DNA from: Nocardia concava NBRC 100430
GTDB lineage: Bacteria > Actinomycetota > Actinomycetes > Mycobacteriales > Mycobacteriaceae
Direction of reading: 5' to 3'
NCBI RefSeq assembly: GCF_000308815.1
Contig: NZ_BAFX01000206.1
Coordinates: 79,522 to 143,521, forward strand
Length of the DNA stretch: 64,000 bases
Below, piece by piece: positions 11,701-22,400 of the stretch. The position numbers were made by a program, and so were the translations under genes. The notes beneath the pieces were generated by a model. The model was not told where the DNA came from. It made no database searches and saw only the letters and a program-made list of their open reading frames with translations. Position 1 is the first letter of the stretch; each line of letters begins with the position of its first letter.

Positions 11701-14700
11701 GCGCCGCCGCCGCGACCATCGCGCGCGACTCGATCTCGGCGGGCAGGGTCTGCCGGGTCATCGCGGCCAGGACCGCGTCCGGCCCGATTTCGAGGAAGCG
11801 CCGCACACCCGAGGCCACCAGCGTCTGGACGCCAGGTGCGTAGCGCACCGCGCCGCGCACCTGCGCCACCCAGTAGTCCGGCTTCAGGATCTCGTCACCG
11901 GCGATCTCACCGGAAACATTGGATACCAGGGGAATTCGCGGGGGATGGAAAGTGACTGCGGCAGCGACGGTCTCGAACTCGCCCAGCATGGGTTCCATCA
12001 GGTGCGAATGGAAGGCGTGCGACACCCGCAGCCGGTTCGTCCTGCGGCCCCGCTCGGTGAACTGTTTGTCGAGTTCGTCGACGGCATCGGCGTCACCGGA
12101 GATGACCACGGCGGCAGGCGCGTTCACCGCCGCGATCGAAACCCGATCGCGGTACTCGGCGATCGCGGCGGCGACTTTGTCCTCGGGTGCGCCGACCGCG
12201 AGCATCGCACCGCCCTCGGGCAGTGCGTCCATCAGGCGACCGCGGGCCGCGACCAGCGCGCAGGCATCCTCCAGGGACCAGACGCCGGACAGGTAGGCCG
12301 CGGCCAGCTCGCCGATCGAATGGCCAACCAGGACATCGGGTGTCACGCCGAAGGACTCCAGCAGCCGGTACAGCGCCACCTCGAACGCGAACAGTGCGGG
12401 CTGCGTGAAGCGGGTGCGATCGATCAGCTCGCCGGTGAACATCACCTGCCGCAGCGAAGTGCCGAGCAGGGGATCGAACCTCTCGCACACCTCGTCGAGC
12501 GCGGCGGCGAAGACGGGGAAGGCCGCGGCGAGTTCCGCGCCCATACCGGCCCGCTGCGCGCCCTGGCCGGTGCAGAGGAAGGCGATCTTCCCTGCGCCCA
12601 CGGAACTGGAAACCACTCCGGCAGAGGCGGTTCCGGCAGCCAGATGTTCCAGCCGGGCGAGCAGTTCTTCACGATCGGTGCCCAGGACCGCCGCCCGCGT
12701 CTCATGCTGGGCGCGGGTGGAGGCGAGCGCGTGCGCGACCTGCACCGGATCGGTGTCGGGGTGGTCGATCACCCAGCGCTGGAGTTTCGCCGCCTGCGCC
12801 CGCAGCGCGGCGTCGTTCTTGGCCGACAGCAGCCAGGGCACCGTACCGAGCGGCTGGCTATTGGCTTCCATCGGAAGGACATTGCGCGGCGCCTCTTCGA
12901 GGATGGCGTGCGCGTTGGTGCCGCTGACACCGAACGACGACACCCCGGCGCGGCGCGGCCGGTCACCGGCGGGCCAGGGCTGCGCCTCGGTCAGCAGCGC
13001 GACGTCCGCGCCGGTCCAGTCCACGTGCGGGCTCGGCTCGTCGACATGCAGTGTCTTGGGCAGGGTTTCGTGCCGCAGCGCCTGCACCATCTTGATCACG
13101 CCGCCGACGCCCGCGGCGGCGACGGTGTGGCCGATATTCGACTTGAGCGAGCCGATCCGCAGCGGGTTCTGCGCGCGGTCGCGCCCGTAGACCGCCATCA
13201 GCGCCTGCGCCTCGATCGGATCGCCCAGCGCGGTGCCGGTGCCGTGCGCCTCGACCGCGTCGATATCCGACGGTGACAGACCGGCATTCGCCAGCGCCGC
13301 CGTGATCACGCGTTCCTGGGACGGACCGTTCGGCGCGGTCAGGCCATTGCTCGCCCCGTCGGAGTTGATCGCCGTGCCACGCACCAGGGCAAGAACGTTG
13401 TGCCCCAGGCGTTTCGCGTCGGAGAGCCGCTCGAGCACCAGCACCCCGGCGCCCTCGGAGAAGGCGACGCCGTCGGCGGCCGCGGAGAACGCCTTGCAGC
13501 GGCCGTCCGGCGACAGTCCGCGCTGCCGCGCGAAATCGACGGACAGATACGGGCTGGCCGCGACCGTCACGCCGCTCGCCAGCACGAGCGAGCTCTCACC
13601 GTTGCGCAGCGCCTGCGCGGCCAGGTGCAGCGAGACCAGCGAGGAGGAGCAGGCGGTGTCCACGGTGAGCGTGGGACCCTCCAACCCCAGCGCGTAGGCC
13701 ACCCGGCCCGACATCACGCTGCTCGTGGTGCCGGTGAGCCGATAGCCCTCCAGATCACCGCCGACCAGGTCGACGTAACCGGATGCGCCCGCGCCCACGA
13801 ACACTCCGGTATCGGTGCCCCGCAACGAGTTCGGGTCGATCCCGGCGTCCTCGAGCGCCTCCCAGGACGTTTCGAGGAGCAGCCGCTGCTGCGGGTCCAT
13901 CGCTGACGCCTCGCGGGGACCGATCCCGAAGAACGCCGGATCGAAATCGCCCGCCTTGTCGAGGAATCCGGCACGTCGCGCGTAGACGGTTCCGGGCTTG
14001 TCGGGATCCGAGTCGAACAGTCGCTCCAGATCCCAGCCGCGGTCGGTCGGGAAGTCGCCGGTCGCGTCGATACCTGCGGCGACGAGATCCCAGAGCTGAT
14101 CGGGTGATTCGACGCCGCCGGGGAACCGGCAGGCCATGCCGACGATGGCGATCGGCTCGTCGGCGCGAACGCGGCGCACGGTCTTCTTGACGGGTTCGCC
14201 GACGGTCGGCTCGATGCGGGAAAGCACCAGCTTCGCCACCGCCGCCGGGGTCGGATAGTCGAAGACCAGCGTCGACGGCAGTTGCAGACCGGTGGCCTTG
14301 CCCAGCCGGTTGCGGAACTCCACGCCGCCGAGCGAATCGAAACCGATCTCGTCGAAGCGCTGATCCGGCCGGATGTCGGCCGCGGAGTCGTGACCCAGGA
14401 CCGCCGCGGCCGCGGACAGGACGGTCTCCAGCACTACTTCGCCGCGCCGGGCGGCGGGGATTTCGGCCAGGCGGGCACCGAGCGTCCCGGCCGCCGCGAC
14501 GGCGGTCGGGGTGGCGGCACGGGCCCGGCGGGGCAGGAATCCGCGCAGGACCTCGGGCACCCCGGACTCGTCAGCGGTGCGCAGCGCAGTGGCATCGAAC
14601 CGGATCGGCGACAATCGCGCCGCGCCGAGTGCGAGTGCCTCGTCGAACAGGCGCACACCCTCGGTGTCGGCGAGTGGGCTCAGCCCCAGCCGTTCCCAGC

Positions 14701-17700
14701 GTGCCAGCGCACCGCGATCCAGTGCACCGGTCATACCGCTGGACTGATTCCACGGACCCCACGCCAGCGAGGTCGCCGCGAGACCGGCGTCGCGCCGGCG
14801 CTGGGCCAGGGCATCCAGTACGGCATTGGCCGCGGCGTAGTTCGCCTGGCCCGAGGTGCCGAGGACGGCCGCGATCGAGGAGAACAGCACGAAGGCCCGG
14901 ACGTCTCGGTCGCGGGTCAGTTCGTCCAGATGCCGAGCGCCGTCGACCTTCGGCGCGAAGACGCGGTCGATCTGCGCATCGGTCAGCGCGGAGACGGTCC
15001 CGTCCTCGAGCACGCCGGCGGTGTGCACCACCGCGATCGGGGTATCGCCGATATCGGCGAGCAGTTCGCGCACCGCATCGCGATCGGCCACATCGCATGC
15101 GACGACCCGGGCTCTCGCCCCCAACCGCGCCAATTCCGCGACCAGCTCGGCGGCTCCGGCCGCGTCCGGGCCACGGCGTGAGGTCAGAACCAGGTCGCGC
15201 ACACCGTATTCGGTGACCAGGTGCCGGGCGAACAGCGAGCCGAGGCCGCCGGTGCCGCCGGTGATCAGTACCGTCGCTCCGTCGAAATTCGAGGCGGTTT
15301 CCGTTGCCACACCGCTCGTTTCGGCGGCACGCCGGAGCCGGGGAACCAGAATGCGGTCGTCACGCAGCGCGATCTGTGGCGCGCGCGTAGCCAGTGCGGC
15401 GGTGATCCGCTCGGGGTTCGCGGGCGCGGCGGGATCGTCGTCGATCAGGACGAATCGATCGGGATGCTCCGACTGTGCGCTGCGCACGAGCCCCCACACC
15501 GCGGCCGCGGCAGGATCAGATGTTTCCCCGGGGATTCCGGCCCCGCCCGACGTCACCACTACCAGCCGGGAGTCGGTCGGCTGCTGCGTGAGCCACGAGC
15601 GCAGGTGCGTCAGGGTCGAGTGAACGAGTGCTCGAATCTCCTGCGGTTCGCCGGAAGCCGTTCCGTCCGAGGACGAACCGGCACGGAAGACCACGGACTC
15701 CGGAAGTTCCTCGGCGGCGATGAGAGCGCTCGGATTCGGATCCTCCTCCCAGTGCACCTCGTACAGCGCGGCGTCGTCGGCCGACAGCGCACTGCGGAAT
15801 TCCTTGACGTCGTACGGCCGCATCACCACGGCATCCACCGAGACGACGGGATTGCCATCCGGGTCGACCGCCGCGACCGCCACGGCTTCCGGTCCCTGGG
15901 CGACCGCGATGACCCGCAGCGCGGACACCTCGGCGGACCGGGTGCCCGCGGCATGGTGGAACCGAGCCCCGGCCCAGCGGAACAGCAGCTTGCCGATGTT
16001 CGGATCGGGGTTGCCGTCCCGCCAGATCAGCCGGGAGAACGCGGCGTGCATCACCATGTCGAGCAGTGCGGGATGCAGGGTGTGGCGTACCGAATTCGAC
16101 GCCGCGGCAGCGAGATCCGCGTTCAGCGAGATCTCGGAGAAGACGGCGTCGTCGCGCTCCCATACCTGCTGGACCCCGAGGAATGCCGGACCGTATTCGA
16201 GTCCCGCGTCCTGGGCGATCTGCGCGGGCAGACCGGCACTGTCGAAGTGTTCCGCGTCGGCGGGCGGCCACGATTCCGCCCGCAGCCGGGCGAGCACCTC
16301 CGGCTCGGCCCCGGCGGAGGCGGCGAGCGAACCTGTCGCGTTGTGGATCCATTCCTCGGAAGCCGATGTGCGGAAATAGAATTCGAACGGGCGATGCCCG
16401 GTCGCATCGGGGGCCTGCACCAGCACCTGGAGTTCGATCTCATCGCCGTCGGTGGGCACGATCGGTGCTTGCAGCGTGAGTTCTTCGACTGCCTCGCAAC
16501 CGATTCGGCCACCGGCGACGAGCAGGAACTCGATGAGCGTGGCGCTCGGCAGCACCATCACGCCGTACGACATGTGGTCGGCGATCCACGGATGCGTCGC
16601 CGCCGATAGTCGGCCGGTGAAGAGCCATTCGTCCGAACCGGCCAATCCGAGCACGCCGGTGAGGATCGGATGGTCCGACAGGTCCGCGGATGCAGCGTGG
16701 TCGGGGTTCAACCAGTAGCGGCGACGCTGGAATGCGTACTTGGGCAGGGCGATCGGAACCGTACCGCGCTCGGCGAAGGCGGATCGCCAGTCGACGCGCG
16801 CGCCGGTGACCTGGATCTGCGCCAGGGCTGCGACGAACTGCCCGACTTCTTCGGACGACCGCCGTGCCAAGGCCACCGTCGCCGGGGGACCCGTGGGACC
16901 GGTGTTCTCGCCGAGGCATTCGCGGGTCATGGCGGTCAATACCGCGTCGGGTCCGACCTCGACGAAGCGGCTGACGCCGTCGGCGTGCAGGGTGTCGATG
17001 GCGGGTGCGAAGCGGACGGTGGCGCGGACCTGCTGCACCCAGTACTCGGGATCTGTCACGGCATTACCGGCCGGCTCGCCGGTGACGGTCGAGACGATCG
17101 GCAGACGAGGGGTGCTGTAGGTGAGTTTCTGTGCAACCGAGCGGAACTTGTCGAGCATCGGCGCCATGAGCGCCGAATGGAAGGCGTGGCTCACCCGTAG
17201 CCGCTTGGTCCGGATGCCTTCGGCGGTGAGTTCGCGCTCCAGGCTCTCGATCGCCTCGGTATCGCCGGACAGGACCGTCGAGGCGGGACCGTTCTGCGCG
17301 GCTATCGAAACCCGATCGGCCACTGCCGCGGTGAGTTCGGCCGCGCGCGCCGCGTCGATCGCCACGGCGAGCATCGCACCGCCTTCGGGCAGTGCGCCCA
17401 TCAGACGGCCGCGGGCCGCCACAAGAGCGCAGGCGTGCGGCAGTGACAGCACTCCGGCGACATGCGCCGCCGCCAGCTCGCCGATCGAGTGTCCGGCCAG
17501 CACATCCGGTGTGACACCGAAGGATTCGAGCAGGCGGAACAGTGCCACTTCGAAGGCGAACAGCGCGGGCTGTGTCCATTCGGTGCGGTCCAGCAGGCTC
17601 TCGGGGTCGGTGAACATCACCTCCCGCAGCGACCGTCCGAGCACCCGATCGAACACCGCGCACACCTCGTCCAGCGCGGTGGCGAAGGCCGGGTACACGC

Positions 17701-19453
17701 CGTAGAGATCGGCGCCCATCCCGACGCGCTGCGCGCCCTGACCGGTGAACAGGAAAGCGGTGGTACCGGAATCGGACTTCGCTACAACTCTATTCGGTCC
17801 ATTCGAGGCCAGATCCGCCAACCCGGCCAGCAGTTCGGCACGGTCGCGGCCGGTGACCGCGCCGCGCCAATCGAGCAGAGCCCGCGAGCTCGCCAGGGAG
17901 TGCGCCAGCTCGTGCACGTCCACGTCGGGGCGCTCGATCAGCCACTGCCGCAACCGATCCGCTTGTGCGTGCAGGGCGGCTTCGGATTTGGCCGAGATGA
18001 CCAGCGCGACGGTGTCGGCCGAGACGCGCGGCAAGGTCTCCGCCTCGGCCGCGACCTCCGCCGGGGCAGGAGCTTCCTCGAGAATGAGATGCGCATTGGT
18101 TCCGCTGGCGCCGAAGGAGGACACGCCCGCTCGACGCACCCGTTCGCCCTGCGGCCACGGGTGGCTGTCCTGCAGCAGGCGGACCGTACCGGCGGACCAA
18201 TCCACGTGCGGCGTGGGCTCATCCACGTGCAGCGTCTTCGGCAGCACACCGTGGCGCATGGCCTGCACCATCTTGATCACGCCGCCGACGCCCGCGGCGG
18301 CCGAGGTGTGACCGATATTGGACTTCAGCGAGCCCAGATGCAGCGGGTCCCCTTCGCGCCCCGCGCCGTAGACGCCGATGAGCGCCTGCGCCTCGATCGG
18401 ATCGCCGAGCATGGTGCCGGTGCCGTGCGCCTCGACCGCGTCGACGTCGGCGGGCTCCAGTCCGGCATTGGCCAGCGCCTGGGCGATGACCCGCTCCTGG
18501 GACGGGCCGTTCGGCGCGGTGAGGCCGTTGCTCGCACCGTCCTGATTGACCGCGCTTCCGCGAATGACCGCCAGCACGTGGTGTCCCGCGCGCTGGGCGT
18601 CCGAGAGCCGTTCCAGCACAAGCATTCCGAGACCCTCGGAGAAACCGGTGCCGTCGGCGGCGGCCGCGAACGCCTTACAGCGCGCATCGCTGGACAGTGC
18701 CCGCTGCCGGGCGAAAGCGATCAACAGCGACGGGTCCGACATGATGGTGACGCCGCCGGCCAGAGCCACGTCGGTATCGCCGGAACGCAAGGCCTGGCAG
18801 GCCAGGTGGATGGCCACCAGCGAAGACGAGCACGCGGTATCGACCGCGATCGCCGGGCCGGTGAAGCCGAAGGTGTAGGCGATGCGCCCGGCCAGGACGC
18901 TGTTCGAAACACCCAGGTAGGCATGGCCTTCGGTCTCGGCGCCGATCGTGGCCGAACCGATGCGGGGCCCATAGTGCTGATGGATGACACCGGCGAACAC
19001 ACCGGTTTCGCTGCCCCGCAGCGACGTCGGGTCGATGCCCGCGTCCTCGAGGGCCTCCCAGGCGGCCTCCAGCATGAGCCGCTGCTGCGGGTCCATGGCC
19101 GCCGCCTCGCGGGGGCCGATGCCGAAGAAGGCGGCATCGAAATCGCCGATGTCGTCGAGGAATCCGCCGTCGCGCGTGTAGATGCTGCCCGCCGCGTCCG
19201 GATTCGGATCGAACAGCCGCTCGAGATCCCAGCCTCGATCGCTCGGATAGCCGCCGATGGCGTCGATGCCGTCCGCGGTCAGCTGCCACAGCTGCTCGGG
19301 GGAGCGCACGCCGCCCGGATACCGGCACGCCATGCCGACAATGGCGATCGGCTCCTGCAGCCGATCGGTGAGCGTGCGCAGCCGCTGCTTGGTGTCGTAC
19401 AGCTCCTTGGCCGTCTTCTTGAGGTACCGGCGCAGTTCGTCGTCGTCAGCCAT
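8699..19453 (-). CDS. Modular type I polyketide synthase, modules 3 and 4 (PKS B)
   Basis: A 3584-residue protein starting 24 bp after PKS A, with AGGAG 8 nt before the ATG. An N-terminal coiled-coil docking segment (residues 1-38) precedes module 3: KS (Cys208), malonyl-type AT (GHSIGE, HAFHS; about 17760-16900), DH (about 16680-15770), KR (LED motif, B-type; about 15290-14640) and ACP (GFDSLGG; about 14450-14190). Module 4: KS (Cys1935), malonyl-type AT (about 12590-11740), DH (about 11510-10660), KR (LAD motif; about 10090-9440) and ACP (about 9250-9010). The C-terminus ends in helices and an acidic DDELFNLIDEE docking tail. Both DH domains have the HxxxGxxxxP His (DHMSYG, DHTTYG) and the HPxLxD Asp. 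They differ from DH2, DH5 and DH6 in having PSA for PGx, and FRW..FH where those have LPFxW. Each module should install a double bond. Confidence 0.97.
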   Translation of the reverse strand: MADDDELRRYLKKTAKELYDTKQRLRTLTDRLQEPIAIVGMACRYPGGVRSPEQLWQLTADGIDAIGGYPSDRGWDLERLFDPNPDAAGSIYTRDGGFLDDIGDFDAAFFGIGPREAAAMDPQQRLMLEAAWEALEDAGIDPTSLRGSETGVFAGVIHQHYGPRIGSATIGAETEGHAYLGVSNSVLAGRIAYTFGFTGPAIAVDTACSSSLVAIHLACQALRSGDTDVALAGGVTIMSDPSLLIAFARQRALSSDARCKAFAAAADGTGFSEGLGMLVLERLSDAQRAGHHVLAVIRGSAVNQDGASNGLTAPNGPSQERVIAQALANAGLEPADVDAVEAHGTGTMLGDPIEAQALIGVYGAGREGDPLHLGSLKSNIGHTSAAAGVGGVIKMVQAMRHGVLPKTLHVDEPTPHVDWSAGTVRLLQDSHPWPQGERVRRAGVSSFGASGTNAHLILEEAPAPAEVAAEAETLPRVSADTVALVISAKSEAALHAQADRLRQWLIERPDVDVHELAHSLASSRALLDWRGAVTGRDRAELLAGLADLASNGPNRVVAKSDSGTTAFLFTGQGAQRVGMGADLYGVYPAFATALDEVCAVFDRVLGRSLREVMFTDPESLLDRTEWTQPALFAFEVALFRLLESFGVTPDVLAGHSIGELAAAHVAGVLSLPHACALVAARGRLMGALPEGGAMLAVAIDAARAAELTAAVADRVSIAAQNGPASTVLSGDTEAIESLERELTAEGIRTKRLRVSHAFHSALMAPMLDKFRSVAQKLTYSTPRLPIVSTVTGEPAGNAVTDPEYWVQQVRATVRFAPAIDTLHADGVSRFVEVGPDAVLTAMTRECLGENTGPTGPPATVALARRSSEEVGQFVAALAQIQVTGARVDWRSAFAERGTVPIALPKYAFQRRRYWLNPDHAASADLSDHPILTGVLGLAGSDEWLFTGRLSAATHPWIADHMSYGVMVLPSATLIEFLLVAGGRIGCEAVEELTLQAPIVPTDGDEIELQVLVQAPDATGHRPFEFYFRTSASEEWIHNATGSLAASAGAEPEVLARLRAESWPPADAEHFDSAGLPAQIAQDAGLEYGPAFLGVQQVWERDDAVFSEISLNADLAAAASNSVRHTLHPALLDMVMHAAFSRLIWRDGNPDPNIGKLLFRWAGARFHHAAGTRSAEVSALRVIAVAQGPEAVAVAAVDPDGNPVVSVDAVVMRPYDVKEFRSALSADDAALYEVHWEEDPNPSALIAAEELPESVVFRAGSSSDGTASGEPQEIRALVHSTLTHLRSWLTQQPTDSRLVVVTSGGAGIPGETSDPAAAAVWGLVRSAQSEHPDRFVLIDDDPAAPANPERITAALATRAPQIALRDDRILVPRLRRAAETSGVATETASNFDGATVLITGGTGGLGSLFARHLVTEYGVRDLVLTSRRGPDAAGAAELVAELARLGARARVVACDVADRDAVRELLADIGDTPIAVVHTAGVLEDGTVSALTDAQIDRVFAPKVDGARHLDELTRDRDVRAFVLFSSIAAVLGTSGQANYAAANAVLDALAQRRRDAGLAATSLAWGPWNQSSGMTGALDRGALARWERLGLSPLADTEGVRLFDEALALGAARLSPIRFDATALRTADESGVPEVLRGFLPRRARAATPTAVAAAGTLGARLAEIPAARRGEVVLETVLSAAAAVLGHDSAADIRPDQRFDEIGFDSLGGVEFRNRLGKATGLQLPSTLVFDYPTPAAVAKLVLSRIEPTVGEPVKKTVRRVRADEPIAIVGMACRFPGGVESPDQLWDLVAAGIDATGDFPTDRGWDLERLFDSDPDKPGTVYARRAGFLDKAGDFDPAFFGIGPREASAMDPQQRLLLETSWEALEDAGIDPNSLRGTDTGVFVGAGASGYVDLVGGDLEGYRLTGTTSSVMSGRVAYALGLEGPTLTVDTACSSSLVSLHLAAQALRNGESSLVLASGVTVAASPYLSVDFARQRGLSPDGRCKAFSAAADGVAFSEGAGVLVLERLSDAKRLGHNVLALVRGTAINSDGASNGLTAPNGPSQERVITAALANAGLSPSDIDAVEAHGTGTALGDPIEAQALMAVYGRDRAQNPLRIGSLKSNIGHTVAAAGVGGVIKMVQALRHETLPKTLHVDEPSPHVDWTGADVALLTEAQPWPAGDRPRRAGVSSFGVSGTNAHAILEEAPRNVLPMEANSQPLGTVPWLLSAKNDAALRAQAAKLQRWVIDHPDTDPVQVAHALASTRAQHETRAAVLGTDREELLARLEHLAAGTASAGVVSSSVGAGKIAFLCTGQGAQRAGMGAELAAAFPVFAAALDEVCERFDPLLGTSLRQVMFTGELIDRTRFTQPALFAFEVALYRLLESFGVTPDVLVGHSIGELAAAYLSGVWSLEDACALVAARGRLMDALPEGGAMLAVGAPEDKVAAAIAEYRDRVSIAAVNAPAAVVISGDADAVDELDKQFTERGRRTNRLRVSHAFHSHLMEPMLGEFETVAAAVTFHPPRIPLVSNVSGEIAGDEILKPDYWVAQVRGAVRYAPGVQTLVASGVRRFLEIGPDAVLAAMTRQTLPAEIESRAMVAAAARRDHDEVEQFVTMLAQAHTAGVSVDWTPLFGDRPTPRIGLPTYAFQHQRYWLEPGLGQRRTDASEHPLLTDVVRVADRDEWMFTGRFSLPTHPWMTDHTTYGVVVVPSAALMEMLLVAGRRIGCEVVDELILERPILPPADGEVELQVLVREPDGAGRRSFTFHYRLPGGEWARNASGVLSGRPLIDLGLMEMLRTTPWPPVGAESVDTEWIPGHATRVAGLAYGPSFRGIDAAWHSDDMSFSEITLNPEVPGDGFQLHPGLFDMVMHAGLVSLIWSDLDGNPAEGKLLFRWGATQFHTTAPVTSMRVMAVRRSDEAIAVVAVDQDGNPVVSIDEVVMRSYDVDQFRATLSGGGAGRYGLRWTPTDIPDALAPLGSAAVLGAAVVAGIDERYSDLAALATNPTVPDVVVWSEAAGSQQQSARARLHAAWDLVRGWLTDERFGRSQLVVVTENAATVPGSEPDPAAAAVSGLIRSAQAEYPDRIVLLDVDRVGIQHLSADAIRTAIAASEPQVVARGDSVLAPRLEPVTSAAGEPISFGTGTVLITGGTGGLGALLARHLVTAHGVDRLLLVSRRGEQADGATELAAELSGYGAHVRIAACDVTDRDALRNLLADLPGEHPLTAVVHAAGVLADSTFDGLTTDRIDQVFAPKAEAAWHLHELTRELNLSAFVMFSSIAGMIGSAGQANYVAANGFLDALALRRRAEGLPGLALAWGPWQQDLGMTGTLDRTAMNRLDRLGLTPLDHEDGLRLFDASLTTAEPVPALLHLDTDKLRVEAHTGSVPAVLRGFVRAGGRTATRVNEGPSLGERLHGVAEAKWHGVVLDLVREHAATVLGYESLDDINPDRGFDELGFDSLGGVEFRNRLSKVVGMSLPSTLVFDYPTARDLAGYLLQQALAEAPAPAAAPAPSAAPVSSASVPPEIAQLEAMVERIIANGGNTDATIAALRGITDRLHAHLGDAWSDSDYRDLEVYGDTEVYEDLESHSDDELFNLIDEEFGPA

Positions 19454-19477
19454 CAGTGAAACTCCTGGTCTGTCAGC

Positions 19478-22400
19478 TCAGAGGCTGTCGATGAATTCGA
19501 AAAGCTCGTCGTCGTCGGCGGATTCGAGATCGCCGGCGTCATCCACTCCCGTTGGGTGAAGTGGGCCGCGATCGGCCGCCGTGTCCTCGAGCTTGCGGAG
19601 TAGCGCGGACACCTTTTTCGCCAGGTCGGAACGCTGCGACGAGGTCAGTTCCGCCGCGGCGAAACTTCTGGTGAGCGTGTCGACCTCGGCGGTGAGCGCT
19701 CGCGCGGCCGCGTCGGCGGGCACCAGCTCCTGGCGGAGGAACTCGGCCAGGGCCGCCGGGGTCGGATGATCGAACATGGCGGTGGCCGAGAGCTGCACTC
19801 CGGCAGCCGTTTTCAGCCTGTTACGGAATTCCATCACCCCGAGCGAGTCGAACCCGATGGCGCTGAACGGTTTATCCGGCTCCATCGCCTCGGCGCCGGT
19901 GAGCCCGAGCACGGCGGCGGCGTGCACGCCGATCACACCGAGCAGGACCCGCTTCTGCTCTTCGGGTGAACGACCGAGCAGGCGAGTGACCAGCTGTCCC
20001 GAATCCGGGGCGACCTCGGCCGTCGTCGATTCGGTGACCGGACCGCGGCGTGCTGCGGGCTTGGACAGTGCCCGCATGATCGGACGGACACCCGCCGGAT
20101 CGCCGAGTGCGTCGCGGTCGATGCGGACCGCCACGAAGGTCGAACGGCCGGCGGCCGCCGCCGCGTCGAAGAGGGCCATGCCCTCCTCGGCATCGAGCGG
20201 TAGCAAGCCCTCTCGTCGCAGTCGCGCCAGATCGGCTTCGGTCAGATCGCCGGTCATACCGCTGCTCTGCTGCCACGGCCCCCATGCGATGGAGGTTGCG
20301 GGCAGTCCCTCGGCGCGCCGCTGGTGCGCCAGTGCGTCGAGGAAGGTGTTGGCGGCGGCGTAGTTGGCCTGGCCCGCCGTACCGAGGATGCCCGCGATCG
20401 AGGAGTAGAGCACGAAGGCCGAGAGGTCCAGGCCCGCGGTGGCTTCGTGCAGATTCCAGGCGGCGTCGACCTTGGGGCGCAGGACCCGTGCGATCTGCTC
20501 GTCGGTCATGGTGGCAAGCAGGCCGTCGGCCAGCACACCCGCCGCGTGCACGACCATGGTCAGCGGGTGCTCGGCGGGGATCGCGGCGAGCAGCCGGTCG
20601 AGTGCCGCCCGATCGGCCGCGTCGCATGCGACGACGTCCACGTGCGCGCCGAGTGCGGTGAGTTCGGCGACCGTCTCCGCCGCACCGGGCGTCTCCGCGC
20701 CGCGTCGGCTCGCGAGCACGAGCCTGCGCACGCCGTGGGCGGTGATGAGGTGGCGTGCGGCCACCACACCCAATCCGCCGGTGCCGCCGGTGATCAGCAC
20801 GGTTCCATCGGTGCGCGGCTCGGTCGGGACCGTCAGCACGTTCTTGCCGACACCCCGGGCCTGGCTGAGATAGCGGAAGGCCTCGGGTGCGCGACGCAGA
20901 TCCCACGAGGTGATCGGGTACGGCTTCAGCTCGCCACGGTCGAACAGTTCCACGAGGGCTGTCAGAATCTCTTGCAGCCGTTCGGGTCCCGCCTCCATCA
21001 GCATGAAGCTGGCGTAGCGCACGCCGGGGTGGGTCGCGGCGACCTCGGCCGGGTCGCGGCGGTCGATCATGCCCATCTCGACGAATCGGCCGCCGCGGGG
21101 GAGCAGGCGCAGCGAAGCGTCCACGAATTCGCCCGCCAGGGAATCGAGCACGATGTCCACGCCCGCGCCGCCGGTGCGCTCCAGGAACTCCTGCTCGAAT
21201 TCCAGGGTTCGGGAGTCGGCGATATCGGAGTCGTCGAAATACATGTCGCGCAGTACATTCCACTTGGGCTTGCTCGCCGTGGCCAGGACGCGCAATCCCA
21301 GGTGCCGCGCGAGCTGCACCGCGGCCATGCCGACGCCGCCGGTTGCGGCGTGCAGCAGCAGCGTCTCGCCGGAGCGGGCGTCAGCCAAGTCGACCAGACC
21401 GTAGTAGGCGGTCGCGTACACGATCGGAACGGCGGCGGCCTGTGCGAACGACCAGCCCCGTGGCATCGGTGCGAGCAGTCGACGGTCCACCACGACCACC
21501 GAACTCATACCGGGCGTGAAGCCGAAAACGCGGTCGCCGACGGCGAATTCGGTGACGTCGGGCGCGACTTCGAGCACGACGCCCGCGCCCTCGCCGCCGA
21601 TTCGGCCGAGCGGATCCGGATAGGTGCCCAAGGCCATGAGCACATCGCGGAAGTTCAGGCCCACCGCTCGCATGCTCACCCGGACCTGGCCCGGTTCGAG
21701 AGCGGTTGTCGCGCCTGCGGTTTCGTCGAGTCCGAAGTTCTCTGCGGCCAGCGTGCCCTTGTCGCGGAGGGTCAGCGCCCAGGCGGAAGCGTCGGGGGCG
21801 GTCAGGGCGGCGGAGTCGCGGGCGACGCGCGGGACGTACACCGCCGAACCCCGCACGGCCAGTTGGGATTCGTCGGCGATCATCGCCGCCGACTCCACGG
21901 CCGCACGATGGTCACCGTCCCCGCCGACGTCCACGAGCCGGATCCGGTCCGGGTTCTCGCTCTGCGCGGTGCGGAGCAAGCCCCACACCGCAGCACTTGC
22001 CGGATCGATGTGCTCGCCGACCTCGGCCGCGACCGCCCGGCGGGTGACCACCACGACGGGATCCTCACCCTCCAGCAGTCGCCGCACGCGAGCGGCGACG
22101 CCGATGACGGTCTGGCGCACCGAATCCGGGACGCTCGGCCCGGTCACCGGTTCGATGGCGGCGACCACATGCCTGTGCCCGCCGATGGTGGCGATCTCGT
22201 AGTCGCCGTCGGGTGCGGTGTCGCCCCAGAAGACTTCCACGGTGCCGCCGTCCGTTTGCGGCCCGGCTACCCAATCGACGTGGTAACCGAGGCGGTCGCG
22301 CGGGGATTCGGTGAGCGCGCCCGTCGCGATGGCGCGCAGGGTCAGCGCCCCAACCTCACCGACGGGCATGCCCGCCTGGTCGGTGAAGGTCAGGGTGATG

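Noticed and set aside
10808..13276. An 822-codon open frame on the plus strand, and other long plus-strand frames at 528-1493, 5085-6695, 17462-19459 and 23402-25780
   Set aside because: They are antisense shadows of the PKS genes: rich in Arg, Gly, His and Gln with no family pattern, while the minus strand encodes clear KS, AT, DH, KR and ACP domains.
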